From contig CM069880.1 in the NCBI GenBank assembly GCA_036172665.1, forward strand, positions 5,272,501-5,336,500: 64,000 nucleotides of DNA, written 5' to 3'. The DNA is from Prosopocoilus inquinatus (lineage: Eukaryota > Arthropoda > Insecta > Coleoptera > Lucanidae). The notes below the pieces were generated by a model, which saw nothing but the letters and a program-made list of their open reading frames with translations, searched no databases and had not been told where the DNA came from. Of this stretch, positions 1 to 15,810 are shown piece by piece. How positions within the stretch are numbered: the stretch's first letter is position 1; every line of letters starts with the position of its first letter. The translations under genes were made by a program, and so were the position numbers.

Positions 1-3000
1 CGTTGTTCCTGTGATGTATCTAATCGATCCTTACTTATCTATCATGTTATTTGACGTTACGATGGACTGTAGTAACACTGATGTGAGATACGAAGTTTTC
101 GGACGCAGCAGAAGCTGGAAATAGTTTTGAACGAAACAACACGTATTAGCGATGTTCCTGTGATGTATCTAATCGATCCTCACTTATCTATCATGTTATT
201 TGACGTTACGATGGACTCCAGTAACTCTGATGTGAGATACGAAGGTTTCGGACGCAGCAGAAGCTGGAAATAGTCTTGAACGAAACGACACGTATTAGTG
301 TTGTTCCTGTGATGTATCTAATCGATCCTTACTTATCTACTATGTTATTTGACGTTTCAACGGGCTTCAGTAACTCTGATGTGAGATACGAAGGTTTCGG
401 ACGCAGCAGAAGCTGGAAATAGTCTTGAACGAAACGACACGTATTAGCGTTGTTCCTGTGATGTATCTAATCGATCCTTACTTATCTACTATGTTATTTG
501 ACGTTTCAACGGGCTTCAGTAACTCTGATGTGAGATACGAAGTTCTCGGACGCAGCAGAAGCTGGAAATAGTTTTGAATGAAACAACACGTATTAGCGTT
601 GTTCCTGTGATGTATCTAATCGATCCTTACTCATCTATCATGTTATTTGACGTTTCAACGGACTCCAGTAACTCTGATGTGAGATTCGAAATTTTCGGAC
701 GCAGCAGAAGCTGGAAATAGTTTTGAAATAAATAACACGTATTAGCGTTGTTCCTGTGATGTATCTAATCGATCCTTACTTATCTATCATGTTATTTGAC
801 GTTACAATGGACTGTAGTAACACTGATGTGAGATACGAAGTTTTCGGACGCAGCAGAAGCTGGAAATAGTTTTGAACAAAACAACACGTGTTAGCGTTGT
901 TCCTGTGATGTATCTAATCGATCCTCACTTTTCTATCATGTTATTTGACGTTACGATGGACTCCAGTAACTCTGATGTGAGATACGAAGTTTTCGGACGC
1001 AGCAGAAGCTGGAAAAAGTTTTGAATGAAACGACACGTATTAGCGTTTTTCCTGTGATGTATCTAATCGATCCTTACTTATCTACTATGTTATTTGACGT
1101 TTCAACGGACTCCAGTAACTCTGGTGTGTGATTCGAAGTTCTTGGACTCAGCAGAAGCTGGAAATAGTTCTGAACGAAACGACACGTATTAGCGTTGTTC
1201 CTGTGATGTATCTAATCGATCCTTACTTATCTTATATGTTATTTGACGTTTCAACGGACTCCAGTAACTCTGATGTGAGATTCGAAGTTCTCGAACTCAG
1301 CAGGAGCTGGAAATAGTTTTGAAATAAATAACAAGTATTAGCGTTGTTCCTGTGATGTATCTAATCGATCCTTACTTAGCTATCATGTTATTTGACGTTA
1401 CGATGTACTCCAGTATCTCTGATGTATGATACGACGTTAGCAACTCTGATGTGAGATTCGAAGTTCTCGGACTCAGCAGAAGCTGGAAATAGTTTTGAAC
1501 GAAATAACACGTATTAGCGTTGTTCCTGTGATGTATCTAATCGATCCTTACTTATCTATCATGTTATTTGACGTTACGATGGACTGTAGTAACACTGATG
1601 TGAGATACTAAGTTTTCGGACGCAGCAGAAGCTGGAAATAGTTTTGAACGAAACAACACGTATTAGCGATGTTCCTGTGATGTATCTAATCGATCCTCAC
1701 TTATCTATCATGTTATTTGACGTTACGATGGACTCCAGTAACTCTGATATGAGATACGAAGGTCTCGGACGCAGCAGAAGCTGGAAATAGTCTTGAACGA
1801 AACGACACGTATTAGCGTTGTTCCTGTGATGTATCTAATCGATCCTTACTTATCTACTATGTTATTTGACGTTTCAACGGGCTTCAGTAACTCTGATGTG
1901 AGATACGAAGGTTTCGGACGCAGCAGAAGCTGGAAATAGTCTTGAACGATACGACACGTATTAGCGTTGTTCCTGTGGTGTATCTAATCGATCCTTACTT
2001 ATCTATTATGTTACTTGACGTTACGATGGACTCCAGTAACTCTGATGTGAGATACGATGTTTTCGGACGCAGCAGAATCTGAAAATAGTTTTGAACGAAG
2101 CGACACGTATTAGCGTTGTTCCTGTGATGTATCTAATCGATCCTTACTTATCTGCTATGTTATTAGACGTTTCAACGGACTCCAGTAACTCTGATGTGAG
2201 ATACGAAGGTTTCGGACGCAGCAGAAGCTGGAAATAGTCTTGAACGAAACGACACGTATTAGCGTTGTTCCTGTGATGTATCTAATCGATCCTTACTTAT
2301 CTACTATGTTATTTGACGTTTCAACGGGCTTCAGTAACTCTGATGTGAGATACGAAGGTTTCGGACGCAGCAGAAGCTGGAAATAGTCTTGAACGAAACG
2401 ACACGTATTAGCGTTGTTCCTGTGATGTATCTAATCGATCCTTACTTATCTACTATGTTATTTGACGTTTCAACGGGCTTCAGTAACTCTGATGTGAGAT
2501 ACGAAGTTCTCGGACGCAGCAGAAGCTGGAAATAGTTTTGAACAAAACAACACGTATTAGCGTTGTTCCTGTGATGTATCTAATCGATCCTTACTCATCT
2601 ATCATGTTATTTGACGTTTCAAGGACTCCAGTAACTCTGATGTGAGATTCGAAGTTCTCGAACTCAGCTGGAGCTGGAAATAGTTTTGAACTAAATAACA
2701 CGTATTAGCGTTGTTCCTGTGATGTATCTAATCGATCCTTACTTATCTGCTATGTTATTTGACGTTTCAACGGACTCCAGTAACTCTGATGTGAGATTCG
2801 AAGTTCTCGAACTCAGCTGGAGCTGGAAATAGTTTTGAACTAAATAACACGTATTAGCGTTGTTCGTGTGATGTATCTAATCGATCCTCACTTATCTATT
2901 ATGTTATTTGACGTTACGATGAACTGTAGTAACTCTGATGTGAGATACGAGGTTTTCGGACTCAGCAGGAGCTGGAAATAGTTTTGAACTAAATAACACG

Positions 3001-6000
3001 TTTTAGCGTTGTTCCTGTGATGTATCTAATCGATCCTTACTTATCTTATATGTTATTTGACGTTTCAACGGACTCCAGTAACTCTGATGTGAGATTCGAA
3101 GTTCTCGGACTCAGCAGAAGCTGGAAATAGTTTTGAACGAAACGACACTTATTAGCGTTGTTCCTGTGATGTATCTAATCGATCCTTACTTATCTGCTAT
3201 GTTATTTGACGTTTCAACGGACTCCAGTAACTCTGATGTGAGATTCGAAGTTCTCGAACTCAGCAGGAGCTGGAAATAGTTTTGAAATAAATAACACGTA
3301 TTAGCGTTGTTCCTGTGATGTATCTAATCGATCCTTACTTAGCTATCATGTTATTTGACGTTACGATGGACTCCAGTATCTCTGATGTATGATACGACGT
3401 TAGCAAACCTGATGTGAGATTCGAAGTTCTCGGACTCAGCAGAAGCTGGAAATAGTTTTGAACGATATAACACGTATTAGCGTTGTTCCTGTGATGTATC
3501 TAATCGATCCTTACTTATCTATCATGTTATTTGACGTTACGATGGACTGTAGTAACACTGATGTGAGATACGAAGTTTTCGGACGCAGCAGAAGCTGGAA
3601 ATAGTTTTGAACGAAACAACACGTATTAGCGATGTTCCTGTGATGTATCTAATCGATCCTCACTTATCTATCATGTTATTTGACGTTACGATGGACTCCA
3701 GTAACTCTGATGTGAGATACGAAGGTTTCGGACGCAGCAGAAGCTGGAAATAGTCTTGAACGAAACGACACGTATTAGCGTTGTTCCTGTGATGTATCTA
3801 ATCGATCCTTACTTATCTACTATGTTATTTGACGTTTCAACGGGCTTCAGTAACTCTGATGTGAGATACGAAGGTTTCGGACGCAGCAGAAGCTGGAAAT
3901 AGTCTTGAACGATACGACACGTATTAGCGTTGTTCCTGTGGTGTATCTAATCGATCCTTACTTATCTATTATGTTACTTGACGTTACGATGGACTCCAGT
4001 AACTCTGATGTGAGATACGATGTTTTCGGACGCAGCAGAATCTGAAAATAGTTTTGAACGAAGCGACACGTATTAGCGTTGTTCCTGTGATGTATCTAAT
4101 CGATCCTTACTTATCTGCTATGTTATTAGACGTTTCAACGGACTCCAGTAACTCTGATGTGAGATACGAAGGTTTCGGACGCAGCAGAAGCTGGAAATAG
4201 TCTTGAACGAAACGACACGTATTAGCGTTGTTCCTGTGATGTATCTAATCGATCCTTACTTATCTACTATGTTATTTGACGTTTCAACGGGCTTCAGTAA
4301 CTCTGATGTGAGATACGAAGGTTTCGGACGCAGCAGAAGCTGGAAATAGTCTTGAACGAAACGACACGTATTAGCGTTGTTCCTGTGATGTATCTAATCG
4401 ATCCTTACTTATCTACTATGTTATTTGACGTTTCAACGGGCTTCAGTAACTCTGATGTGAGATACGAAGTTCTCGGACGCAGCAGAAGCTGGAAATAGTT
4501 TTGAACAAAACAACACGTATTAGCGTTGTTCCTGTGATGTATCTAATCGATCCTTACTCATCTATCATGTTATTTGACGTTTCAAGGACTCCAGTAACTC
4601 TGATGTGAGATTCGAAGTTCTCGAACTCAGCTGGAGCTGGAAATAGTTTTGAACTAAATAACACGTATTAGCGTTGTTCCTGTGATGTATCTAATCGATC
4701 CTTACTTATCTGCTATGTTATTTGACGTTTCAACGGACTCCAGTAACTCTGATGTGAGATTCGAAGTTCTCGAACTCAGCTGGAGCTGGAAATAGTTTTG
4801 AACTAAATAACACGTATTAGCGTTGTTCGTGTGATGTATCTAATCGATCCTCACTTATCTATTATGTTATTTGACGTTACGATGAACTGTAGTAACTCTG
4901 ATGTGAGATACGAGGTCTTCGGACTCAGCAGGAGCTGGAAATAGTTTTGAACTAAATAACACGTTTTAGCGTTGTTCCTGTGATGTATCTAATCGATCCT
5001 TACTTATCTTATATGTTATTTGACGTTTCAACGGACTCCAGTAACTCTGATGTGAGATTCGAAGTTCTCGGACTCAGCAGAAGCTGGAAATAGTTTTGAA
5101 CGAAACGACACTTATTAGCGTTGTTCCTGTGATGTATCTAATCGATCCTTACTTATCTGCTATGTTATTTGACGTTTCAACGGACTCCAGTAACTCTGAT
5201 GTGAGATTCGAAGTTCTCGAACTCAGCAGGAGCTGGAAATAGTTTTGAAATAAATAACACGTATTAGCGTTGTTCCTGTGATGTATCTAATCGATCCTTA
5301 CTTAGCTATCATGTTATTTGACGTTACGATGGACTCCAGTATCTCTGATGTATGATACGACGTTAGCAAACCTGATGTGAGATTCGAAGTTCTCGGACTC
5401 AGCAGAAGCTGGAAATAGTTTTGAACGATATAACACGTATTAGCGTTGTTCCTGTGATGTATCTAATCGATCCTTACTTATCTATCATGTTATTTGACGT
5501 TACGATGGACTGTAGTAACACTGATGTGAGATACGAAGTTTTCGGACGCAGCAGAAGCTGGAAATAGTTTTGAACGAAACAACACGTATTAGCGATGTTC
5601 CTGTGATGTATCTAATCGATCCTCACTTATCTATCATGTTATTTGACGTTACGATGGACTCCAGTAACTCTGATGTGAGATACGAAGGTTTCGGACGCAG
5701 CAGAAGCTGGAAATAGTCTTGAACGAAACGACACGTATTAGTGTTGTTCCTGTGATGTATCTAATCGATCCTTACTTATCTACTATGTTATTTGACGTTT
5801 CAACGGGCTTCAGTAACTCTGATGTGAGATACGAAGGTTTCGGACGCAGCAGAAGCTGGAAATAGTCTTGAACGAAACGACACGTATTAGCGTTGTTCCT
5901 GTGATGTATCTAATCGATCCTTACTTATCTACTATGTTATTTGACGTTTCAACGGGCTTCAGTAACTCTGATGTGAGATACGAAGTTCTCGGACGCAGCA

Positions 6001-8780
6001 GAAGCTGGAAATAGTTTTGAATGAAACAACACGTATTAGCGTTGTTCCTGTGATGTATCTAATCGATCCTTACTCATCTATCATGTTATTTGACGTTTCA
6101 ACGGACTCCAGTAACTCTGATGTGAGATTCGAAATTTTCGGACGCAGCAGAAGCTGGAAATAGTTTTGAAATAAATAACACGTATTAGCGTTGTTCCTGT
6201 GATGTATCTAATCGATCCTTACTTATCTATCATGTTATTTGACGTTACAATGGACTGTAGTAACACTGATGTGAGATACGAAGTTTTCGGACGCAGCAGA
6301 AGCTGGAAATAGTTTTGAACAAAACAACACGTGTTAGCGTTGTTCCTGTGATGTATCTAATCGATCCTCACTTTTCTATCATGTTATTTGACGTTACGAT
6401 GGACTCCAGTAACTCTGATGTGAGATACGAAGTTTTCGGACGCAGCAGAAGCTGGAAAAAGTTTTGAATGAAACGACACGTATTAGCGTTTTTCCTGTGA
6501 TGTATCTAATCGATCCTTACTTATCTACTATGTTATTTGACGTTTCAACGGACTCCAGTAACTCTGGTGTGTGATTCGAAGTTCTTGGACTCAGCAGAAG
6601 CTGGAAATAGTTCTGAACGAAACGACACGTATTAGCGTTGTTCCTGTGATGTATCTAATCGATCCTTACTTATCTTATATGTTATTTGACGTTTCAACGG
6701 ACTCCAGTAACTCTGATGTGAGATTCGAAGTTCTCGAACTCAGCAGGAGCTGGAAATAGTTTTGAAATAAATAACACGTATTAGCGTTGTTCCTGTGATG
6801 TATCTAATCGATCCTTACTTAGCTATCATGTTATTTGACGTTACGATGTACTCCAGTATCTCTGATGTATGATACGACGTTAGCAACTCTGATGTGAGAT
6901 TCGAAGTTCTCGGACTCAGCAGAAGCTGGAAATAGTTTTGAACGAAATAACACGTATTAGCGTTGTTCCTGTGATGTATCTAATCGATCCTTACTTATCT
7001 ATCATGTTATTTGACGTTACGATGGACTGTAGTAACACTGATGTGAGATACTAAGTTTTCGGACGCAGCAGAAGCTGGAAATAGTTTTGAACGAAACAAC
7101 ACGTATTAGCGATGTTCCTGTGATGTATCTAATCGATCCTCACTTATCTATCATGTTATTTGACGTTACGATGGACTCCAGTAACTCTGATATGAGATAC
7201 GAAGGTCTCGGACGCAGCAGAAGCTGGAAATAGTCTTGAACGAAACGACACGTATTAGCGTTGTTCCTGTGATGTATCTAATCGATCCTTACTTATCTAC
7301 TATGTTATTTGACGTTTCAACGGGCTTCAGTAACTCTGATGTGAGATACGAAAGTTTCGGACGCAGCAGAAGCTGGAAATAGTCTTGAACGAAACGACAC
7401 GTATTAGCGTTGTTCCTGTGGTGTATCTAATCGATCCTTACTTATCTATTATGTTACTTGACGTTACGATGGACTCCAGTAACTCTGATGTGAGATACGA
7501 TGTTTTCGGACGCAGCAGAATCTGAAAATAGTTTTGAACGAAGCGACACGTATTAGCGTTGTTCCTGTGATGTATCTAATCGATCCTTACTTATCTGCTA
7601 TGTTATTAGACGTTTCAACGGACTCCAGTAACTCTGATGTGAGATACGAAGGTTTCGGACGCAGCAGAAGCTGGAAATAGTCTTGAACGAAACGACACGT
7701 ATTAGCGTTGTTCCTGTGATGTATCTAATCGATCCTTACTTATCTACTATGTTATTTGACGTTTCAACGGGCTTCAGTAACTCTGATGTGAGATACGAAG
7801 GTTTCGGACGCAGCAGAAGCTGGAAATAGTCTTGAACGAAACGACACGTATTAGCGTTGTTCCTGTGATGTATCTAATCGATCCTTACTTATCTACTATG
7901 TTATTTGACGTTTCAACGGGCTTCAGTAACTCTGATGTGAGATACGAAGTTCTCGGACGCAGCAGAAGCTGGAAATAGTTTTGAACAAAACAACACGTAT
8001 TAGCGTTGTTCCTGTGATGTATCTAATCGATCCTTACTCATCTATCATGTTATTTGACGTTTCAAGGACTCCAGTAACTCTGATGTGAGATTCGAAGTTC
8101 TCGAACTCAGCTGGAGCTGGAAATAGTTTTGAACTAAATAACACGTATTAGCGTTGTTCCTGTGATGTATCTAATCGATCCTTACTTATCTGCTATGTTA
8201 TTTGACGTTTCAACGGACTCCAGTAACTCTGATGTGAGATTCGAAGTTCTCGAACTCAGCTGGAGCTGGAAATAGTTTTGAACTAAATAACACGTATTAG
8301 CGTTGTTCCTGTGATGTATCTAATCGATCCTCACTTATCTATTATGTTATTTGACGTTACGATGAACTGTAGTAACTCTGATGTGAGATACGAGGTTTTC
8401 GGACTCAGCAGGAGCTGGAAATAGTTTTGAACTAAATAACACGTTTTAGCGTTGTTCCTGTGATGTATCTAATCGATCCTTACTTATCTTATATGTTATT
8501 TGACGTTTCAACGGACTCCAGTAACTCTGATGTGAGATTCGAAGTTCTCGGACTCAGCAGAAGCTGGAAATAGTTTTGAACGAAACGACACTTATTAGCG
8601 TTGTTCCTGTGATGTATCTAATCGATCCTTACTTATCTGCTATGTTATTTGACGTTTCAACGGACTCCAGTAACTCTGATGTGAGATTCGAAGTTCTCGA
8701 ACTCAGCAGGAGCTGGAAATAGTTTTGAAATAAATAACACGTATTAGCGTTGTTCCTGTGATGTATCTAATCGATCCTTA
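1..8780. repeat. Higher-order repeat: blocks of 10 and 13 monomers ending in a 176-bp monomer
   Basis: Blocks 1-1517, 1518-3480, 3481-5443 and 5444-6960 are 1517, 1963, 1963 and 1517 bp long. These correspond to 10, 13, 13 and 10 monomers. Each block ends in a longer monomer of 176 bp (1342-1517, 3305-3480, 5268-5443, 6785-6960) that carries an internal partial duplication of 27 bp. Positions 1-3335 match 5444-8778 at an offset of 5443 bp with very few differences, for example at about 1920 versus 7363 and 2866 versus 8309. A fifth block starts at 6961 but diverges from the pattern near 8780. Confidence 0.9.
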
Positions 8781-11700
8781 CTCATCTATCATGTTATTTG
8801 ACGTTTCAACGGACTCCAGTAACTCTGATGTGAGATTCGAAATTTTCGGACGCAGCAGAAGCTGGAAATAGTTTTGAACGAAACGACACTTATTAGCGTT
8901 GTTCCTGTGATGTATCTAATCGATCCTTACTTATCTGCTATGTTATTTGACGTTTCAACGGACTCCAGTAACTCTGATGTGAGATTCGAAGTTCTCGAAC
9001 TCAGCAGGAGCTGGAAATAGTTTTGAAATAAATAACACGTATTAGCGTTGTTCCTGTGATGTATCTAATCGATCCTCACTTATCTATCATGTTATTTGAC
9101 GTTACGATGGACTCCAGTAACTCTGATGTGAGATACGAAGGTTTCGGACGCAGCAGAAGCTGGAAATAGTCTTGAACGAAACGACACGTATTAGCGTTGT
9201 TCCTGTGATGTATCTAATCGCTCCTTACTTATCTACTATGTTATTTGACGTTTCAACGGGCTTCAGTAACTCTGATGTGAGATACGAAGGTTTCGGACGC
9301 AGCAGAAGCTGGAAATAGTCTTGAACGAAACGACACGTATTAGCGTTGTTCCTGTGATGTATCTAATCGATCCTTACTTATCTACTATGTTATTTGACGT
9401 TTCAACGGGCTTCAGTAACTCTGATGTGAGATACGAAGTTCTCGGACGCAGCAGAAGCTGGAAATAGTTTTGAATGAAACAACACTTATTAGCGTTGTTC
9501 CTGTGATGTATCTAATCGATCCTTACTCATCTATCATGTTATTTGACGTTTCAACGGACTCCAGTAACTCTGATGTGAGATTCGAAATTTTCGGACGCAG
9601 CAGAAGCTGGAAATAGTTTTGAACGAAACGACACGTATTAGCGTTGTTCCTGTGATGTATCTAATCGATCCTTACATATCTGCTATGTTATTTGGCGTTT
9701 CGACGGACTCCAGTAACCCTGATGTGAGATTCGAAGTTCTCTTACTCAGCAGAAGCTGGAAATAGTTTTGAACGAAACGACAGGTATTAGCGTTGTTGCT
9801 GTGATGTATCTAATCGATCCTCACTTACCTATCATGTTATTTGACGTTTCAACGGACTCCAGTAACTCTGATGTGAGATACGAAGTTTTCGGACGCAGCA
9901 GAAGCTGGAAATAGTTTTGAACGAAACGACACCTATTAGCGTTGTCCCTGTGATGTATCTAATCGATCCTTACTTTGCTATCATGTTATTTGACGTTACG
10001 ATGCACTCCAGTAACTCTGATGTGAGATACGAAGTTTACGGACGCAGCAGAAGCTGGAAATAGTTTTGAACGAAACAACACGTGTTAGCGTTGCTCCTGT
10101 GATGTATCTAATCGATCATTACTTATCTATCATGTTATTTGAGGTTACGATATACTCCAGTAACTCTGATGTGAGATACGACGACTTTGGACGCAGCAGA
10201 AGCTGGAAATAGTTTTGAACAAAACGACACGTATTAGCGTTGTTCCTGTGATGTATCTTATCGATCCTCACTTATCTATTATGTTATTTGACGTTACGAT
10301 GCACTCCAGTAACTCTGATGTGAGGTACGACGTTTTCGGACTCAGCATAAGCTGGAAATAGTTTTGAACGAAACGACACGTATTAGCGTTGTTCCTGTGA
10401 TGTATCTAATCGATCCTTACTTATCTGCTATGTTATTTGACGTTTCAACGGACTCCAGTAACTCTGATGTGAGATTCGAAGTTCTCGGACTCAGCAGGAG
10501 CTGGAAATAGTTTTGAACGAAATAACACGTATTAGCGTTGTTCCTGTGATGTATCTAATCGATCATTACTTATCTATCATGTTATTTGACGTTACGATGG
10601 ACTCCAGTAACTCTGATGTTAGTAGCGACGTTTTCGGACGCAGCAGAAGCTGGAAATAGTTTTGAACGAAACGACAGTTATTAGCGTTGTTCCTGTGATG
10701 TATCCAATCGATCCTTACTTATCTGCTATGTTATTTGACGTTTCAACGGACTCCAGTAACTCTGATGTGAGATTCGAATTTCTCGGACTCAGCAGGAGCT
10801 GGAAATAGTTTTTAACGAAATAACACGTATTAGCGTTGTTCCTGTGATGTTTCTAATCGATCCTTACTTATCTATCATGTTATTTGACGTTACGACGGAC
10901 TATAGTAACTCTGACGTGAGATACGAAGTTTTCGGACGCAGCAGAAGCTGGAAATAGGTTTGAACGAAACAACACGTGTTAGCGTTGTTCCTGTGATGTA
11001 TCTAATCGATCCTCACTTTTCTATCATTATTTGACGTTACGATGGACTCCAGTAACTCTGATGTGAGATACGAAGTTTTCGGACTCAGCAGAAGCTGGAA
11101 ATAGTTTTGAACGAAACGACACGTATTAGCGTTGTTCCTGTGATGTATCTAATCGATCCTTACTTATCTGCTATGTTATTTGACGTTTCGACGGACTCCA
11201 GTAACCCTGATGTGAGATTAGAAGTTCTCGGGCTCAGCAGAAGCTGGAAATAGTTCTGAACGAAACGACACGTATTAGCGTTGTTCCTGTGATGTATCTA
11301 ATCGATCCTTACATATCTGCTATATTATTTGGCGTTTCGACGGACTCCAGTAACCCTGATGTGAGATTCGAAGTTCTCGGACTCAGCAGAAGCTGGAAAT
11401 AGTTTTGAACGAAACGACACGTATTAGCGTTGTTCCTGTGATGTATCTAATCGATCCTCACTTACCTATCATGTTATTTGACGTTTCAACGGACTCCAGT
11501 AACTCTGATGTGAGATTCGCAATTCTCGGACGCAGCAGAAGCTGGAAATAGTTTTGAACGAAACAACACGTGTTAGCGTTGCTCCTGTGATGTATCTAAT
11601 CGATCATTACTTATCTATCATGTTATTTGACGTTACGATGGACTCCAGTAACTCTGATGTTAGTAACGACGTTTTCGGACGCAGCAGAAGCTGGAAATAG

Positions 11701-13189
11701 TTTTGAACGAAATAACACGTATTAGCGTTGTTCCTGTGATGTATCTAATCGATCCTCACTTATCTATCATGTTATTTGACGTTACGATGCACTCCAGTAA
11801 CTCTGATGTGAGATACGAAGTTTTCGGAAGCAGCAGAAGCTGGAAATAGTTTTGAACGAAACGACACGTATTAGCGTTGTTCCTGTGATGTATCTAATCT
11901 ATCCTTACTTATCTATCATGTTATTTGACGTTACGATGGACTGTAGTAACTCTGATGTGAGATACGAAGTTTTCGGACGCAGCAGGAGCTGGAAATAGTT
12001 TTGAACGAAACAACACGTATTAGCGATGTTCCTGTGATGTATCTAATCGATCCTCACTTATCTACCATGTTATTTGAGGTTACGATGGACTCCAGTAACT
12101 CAGATGTGAGATACGAAGTTTTCGGACGCAGCAGAAGCTGGAAATAGTTTTGAACGAAACGACACGTATTAGCGTTGTTCCTGTGATGTATCTAATCGAT
12201 CCTTTCTTATCTCCTATGTTATTTGACGTTTCAACGGACTCCAGTAACTCTGATGTGAGATTCGAATTTCTCGGACTTAGCAGGAGCTGGAAATAGTTTT
12301 GAACGAAATAACACGTATTAGCGTTGTTCCTGTGATGCTTCTAATCGATCCTTACTTATCTATCATGTTATTTGACGTTACGATGGACTGTAGTAACTCT
12401 GATGTGAGATACGAAGTTTTCGGACGCAGCTGGAGCTGGAAATAGTTTTGAACGAAACGACACGTATTAGCGTTGTTCCTGCGATGTATCTAATCGATCC
12501 TTTCTTATCTCCTATGTTATTTGACGTTTCAACGGACTCCAGTAACTCTGATGTGAGATACGAAGTTTTCGGAAGCAGCAGAAGCTGGAAATAGTTTTGA
12601 ACGAAACGACACGTATTAGCGTTGTTCCTGTGATGTATCTAATCGATCCTTACTTATCTATCATGTTATTTGACGTTACGATGGACTGTAGTAACTCTGA
12701 TGTGAGATACGAAGTTATCGGACGCAGCAGGAGCTGGAAATAGTTTTGAACGAAACAACACGTATTAGCGATGTTCCTGTGATGTATCTAATCGATCCTC
12801 ACTTATCTATCATGTTATTTGAGGTTACGACGGACTCCAGTAACTCAGATGTGAGATACGAAGTTTTCGGACGCAGCAGAAGCTGGAAATAGTTTTGAAC
12901 GAAACGACACGTATTAGCGTTGTTCCTGTGATGTATCTAATCGATCCTTTCTTATCTCCTATGTTATTTGACGTTTCAACGGACTCCAGCAACTCTGATG
13001 TGAGATTCGAAGTATTCGGACTGAGCAGAAGCTGGAAATAGTTTTGAACGAAACGACACGTATTAGCGTTGTTCCTGAGATGTATCTAATCGATCCTTAC
13101 TTATCTGCTATGTTATTTGACGTTTCAACGGGCTTCAGTAACTCTGATGTGAGATACGAAGGTTTCGGACGCAGCAGAAGCTGGAAATA

Positions 13190-15810
13190 GTCCTGAACGA
13201 AACGACACGTATTAGCGTTGTTCCTGTGATGTATCTAATCGATCCTTACATATCTGCTATGTTATTTGGCGTTTCGACGGACTCCAGTAACCCTGATGTG
13301 AGATTCGAAGTTCTCGGACTCAGCAGAAGCTGGAAATAGTTTTGAACGAAACGACACGTACTAGCGTTGTTCCTGTGATGTATCTAATCGATCCTCACTT
13401 ACCTATCATGTTATTTGACGTTTCAACGGACTCCAGTAACTCTGATGTGAGATTCGCAATTCTCGGACGCAGCAGAAGCTGGAAATAGTTTTGAACGAAA
13501 CAACACGTGTTAGCGTTGCTCCTGTGATGTATCTAATCGATCATTACTTATCTATCATGTTATTTGACGTTACGATGGACTCCAGTAACTCTGCTGTGAG
13601 ATACGTCGTTTTCGGACTCAGCAGAAGCTGGAAATAGTTTTGAACGAAACGACACGTATTAGAGTTGTTCCTGTGATGTATCTAATCGATCCTTACTTAT
13701 CTGCTATGTTAGTTGACGTTTCAACGGAATCCAGTAACTCTAATGTGAGATTCGAAGTTCTCGGACTCAGCAGGAGCTGGAAATAGTTTTGAACGAAATA
13801 ACACGTATTAGCGTTGTTCCTGTGATGTATCTAATCGATCCTGACTTATCTATCATGTTATTTGACGTTACGATGCACTCCAGTAACTCTGATGTGAGAT
13901 ACGAAGTTTTCGGAAGCAGCAGAAGCTGGAAATAGTTTTGAACGAAACGACACGTATTAGCGTTGTTCCTGTGATGCATCTAATCGATCCTTACTTATCT
14001 ATCATGTTATTTGACGTTACGATGGACTGTAGTAACTCTGATGTGAGATACGAAGTTTTCGGACGCAGCAGGAGCTGGAAATAGTTTTGAACGAAACAAC
14101 ACGTATTAGCGATGTTCCTGTGATGTATCTAATCGATCCTCACTTATCTATCATGTTATTTGAGGTTACGATGGACTCTAGTAACTCAGATGTGAGATAC
14201 GAAGTTTTCGGACGCAGTAGAAGCTGGAAATTGTTTTGAACGAAACGACACGTATTAGCGTTGTTCCTGTGATGTATCTAATCGATCCTTTCTTATCTAC
14301 TATGTTATTTGACGTTTCAAGGGACTCCAGTAACTCTGTGTGAGGTTCGAAGTTCTCGGACTCAGCAGGAGCTGGAAAGAGTTTTGAACGAAATAACACG
14401 TATTAGCGTTGTTCCTGTGATGTATCTAATCGATCATTACTTATTTATCATGTTATTTGACGTTACGATGGACTCCAGTAACTCTGATGTGAGATTCGAA
14501 GTTTTCGGACTCAGCAGAAGCTGGAAATAGTTTTGAACGAAACGACACGTATTAGCGTTGTTCCTGTGATGTATCTAATCGATCCTTACTTATCTGCTAT
14601 GTTATTTGACGTTTCGACGGACTCCAGTAACCCTGATGTGAGATTAGAAGTTCTCGGGCTCAGCAGAAGCTGGAAATAGTTCTGAACGAAACGACACGTA
14701 TTAGCGTTGTTCCTGTGATGTATCTAATCGATCCTTACATATCTGCTATGTTATTTGGCGTTTCGACGGACTCCAGTAACCCTGATGTGAGATTCGAAGT
14801 TCTCGGACTCAGCAGAAGCTGGAAATAGTTTTGAACGAAACGACAGGTATTAGCGTTGTTCCTGTGATGTATCTAATCGATCCTCACTTACCTATCATGT
14901 TATTTGACGTTTCAACGGACTCCAGTAACTCTGATGTGAGATTCGCAATTCTCGGACGCAGCAGAAGCTGGAAATAGTTTTGAACGAAACAACACGTATT
15001 AGCGTTGTTCCTGTGATGTATCTAATCGATCATTACTTATCTATCATGTTATTTGACGTTACGATGGACTCCAGTAACTCTGATGTGAGATACGTAGTTT
15101 TCGGACTCAGCAGAAGCTGGAAATAGTTTTGAACGAAACGACACGTATTAGAGTTGTTCCTGTGATGTATCTAATCGATCCTTACTTATCTGCTATGTTA
15201 GTTGACGTTTCAACGGAATCCAGTAACTCTAATGTGAGATTCGAAGTTCTCGGACTCAGCAGGAGCTGGAAATAGTTTTGAACGAAATAACACGTATTAG
15301 CGTTGTTCCTGTGATGTATCTAATCGATCCTGACTTATCTATCATGTTATTTGACGTTACGATGCACTCCAGTAACTCTGATGTGAGATACGAAGTTTTC
15401 GGAAGCAGCAGAAGCTGGAAATAGTTTTGAACGAAACGACACGTATTAGCGTTGTTCCTGTGATGCATCTAATCGATCCTTACTTATCTATCATGTTATT
15501 TGACGTTACGATGGACTGTAGTAACTCTGATGTGAGATACGAAGTTTTCGGACGCAGCAGGAGCTGGAAATAGTTTTGAACGAAACAACACGTATTAGCG
15601 ATGTTCCTGTGATGTATCTAATCGATCCTCACTTATCTATCATGTTATTTGAGGTTACGATGGACTCCAGTAACTCAGATGTGAGATACGAAGTTTTCGG
15701 ACGCAGCAGAAGCTGGAAATTGTTTTGAACGAAACGACCGTATTAGCGTTGTTCCTGTGATGTATCTAATCGATCCTTTCTTATCTACTATGTTATTTGA
15801 CGTTTCAACG
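13190..15810. repeat. 10-monomer duplication inside the satellite (period 1489 bp)
   Basis: About 1.13 kb at 13,190-14,320 recurs at 14,680-15,810 with an offset of 1489 bp (ten monomers minus one base). Shared rare variants include ATCCTGACTTATC, the GGAAGCAGCAG variant, and TGTGATGCATC near 13,974 and 15,463. The copies diverge beyond about 14,320. Confidence 0.85.
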
